NCBI GenBank assembly: GCA_964399955.1
Contig: CAYNST010000158.1
Coordinates: 1 to 6,175, forward strand
Reading direction: 5' to 3'
DNA: 6,175 bases
Source of the DNA: CAYNST01 sp964399955
Lineage (GTDB): Bacteria; Pseudomonadota; Gammaproteobacteria; Pseudomonadales; Cellvibrionaceae
Both the position numbers and the translations under genes were made by a program. The notes beneath the pieces were generated by a model, which worked only from the letters and a program-made list of their open reading frames with translations, ran no database searches and was not told where the DNA came from. This document shows positions 5,868-6,175 of this stretch, piece by piece (position 1 is the stretch's first letter; each line of letters opens with the position of its first letter).

Positions 5868-6175
5868 CTACAACTTGCACAGCCAAAACCACCGCTGCGC
5901 CTGATAATTGACTGTATTGACTGAATCGGCGGTTACTGCATCCAACTTTGTCTGTGCAACACAATCTCTTTTCTGAAGCATAGTCAAAGTTTGAAACTTT
6001 TCCGAAAATTGCAATCCAGTTTGCCTTTGGCAGCCTGCGGTAGAGGTCTGACAAAGCCCGGTTGGCTCTGGCAGATCGCCACAAACGACGCTGACACTCT
6101 GTTTATCGGCAGTATCAGCCTGATATTTAGCCAAAAATGAAATTAAATTGTAGATTGAGCTAGGGTCTGTTGACG
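5868..6175 (-). CDS. Possible 3' end of an unrecognised gene (cut by window edge)
   Basis: One minus-strand frame is open from the right edge to a TAG at 5868, at least 102 codons, in a stretch of roughly 47-50% GC. That is longer than expected by chance for a noncoding region of this size, though not conclusively so. The product would contain several cysteines (including VVCGD, TGLCQ, AGCQ and RDC) and end in RWFWLCKL. I recognise no family. Its stop lies 67 bases before mshA, compatible with an upstream msh-cluster gene such as those that precede mshA in Vibrio, but no sequence feature identifies it as one. Rare AGG/AGA codons and third-position GC of roughly half are lower than in mshA-P. 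The alternative is that 5801-6175 is a noncoding leader. Confidence 0.35.
   Translation of the reverse strand, partial: STDPSSIYNLISFLAKYQADTADKQSVSVVCGDLPEPTGLCQTSTAGCQRQTGLQFSEKFQTLTMLQKRDCVAQTKLDAVTADSVNTVNYQAQRWFWLCKL
5875..5891 (-). promoter_or_regulatory. Weak sigma-54-like promoter upstream of mshA
   Basis: TGGTTTTGGCTGTGCAA on the minus strand (5891-5875) has the essential GG and GC exactly ten bases apart and matches TGG and TGCA of the TGGCAC-N5-TTGCA consensus. The three bases after TGG (-24 block) differ. It lies about 75-90 bases before mshA. Some type IV pilin genes are sigma-54 dependent (PilR/PilS), which is the only contextual support. It would fall inside the end of the possible upstream gene. 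No better sigma-70 promoter was found. Confidence 0.18.
5986..6000. repeat. Perfect 15-bp palindrome upstream of mshA
   Basis: AAAGTTT (5986-5992), a central G, and AAACTTT (5994-6000) form a perfect inverted repeat of operator size, 186 bases before the mshA start. No regulator can be assigned from the sequence. It would overlap codons of the possible upstream gene (EKFQTL), in which case it may have no regulatory role. Confidence 0.25.

Noticed and set aside
5833..6084. 83-codon minus-strand open frame upstream of mshA
   Set aside because: It starts at a TTG, is closed by an in-frame TAA a short way upstream, and overlaps the longer frame ending at 5868; there is no family resemblance.

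Overview
The window looks like chromosomal DNA of a gammaproteobacterium. The evidence is a mannose-sensitive haemagglutinin (MSH)-type pilin gene cluster in the order found in Vibrio and Shewanella (mshA-C-D-O-P), a glutamine-dependent NAD+ synthetase of about 630 residues, and an integron integrase of the chromosomal type. Marine orders such as Cellvibrionales, Alteromonadales or Oceanospirillales fit this combination, but the sequence alone does not fix the genus. All recognisable genes are intact except one possible gene cut by the right edge.

Left region (1-1266). The window opens 18 bases before intI, which encodes an apparently complete integron integrase read rightward, with all tyrosine-recombinase catalytic residues and the IntI-specific insertion. 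Its attI site and cassette array, if they lie on the usual 5' side of intI, are outside the window. The 267 bases between intI and nadE hold a nested 96-bp inverted repeat (1019-1114), probably a dispersed intergenic palindrome, and an A/C-only tract. No gene cassette and no credible attC site is visible there.

Centre (1267-3162). nadE encodes the bifunctional nitrilase-fold glutaminase plus ATP-pyrophosphatase enzyme that makes NAD+ from deamido-NAD+. It runs rightward and meets the pilin cluster tail to tail with a 13-bp overlap.

Right region (3150-5800, minus strand). Five prepilin-like genes, tightly packed or overlapping, read leftward: mshA (major-type pilin), mshC, mshD, mshO and mshP (minor pilins). 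After cleavage by the prepilin peptidase, MshA would form the fibre and MshC/D/O/P an initiation or tip complex in the inner membrane. mshQ, which follows mshP in Vibrio and Shewanella, is absent because nadE begins its overlap there.

The most notable unlisted signal is a textbook intrinsic-terminator shape (9-bp stem, 4-base loop, seven T) inside mshC on the coding strand, about 125-150 bases after its start. It could make the minor-pilin message scarcer than mshA. Upstream of mshA (5801-6175) there is an open frame that runs off the window edge and may be the 3' end of an unrecognised gene. The same stretch contains weak promoter-like and palindromic elements, and not all of these readings can be right.
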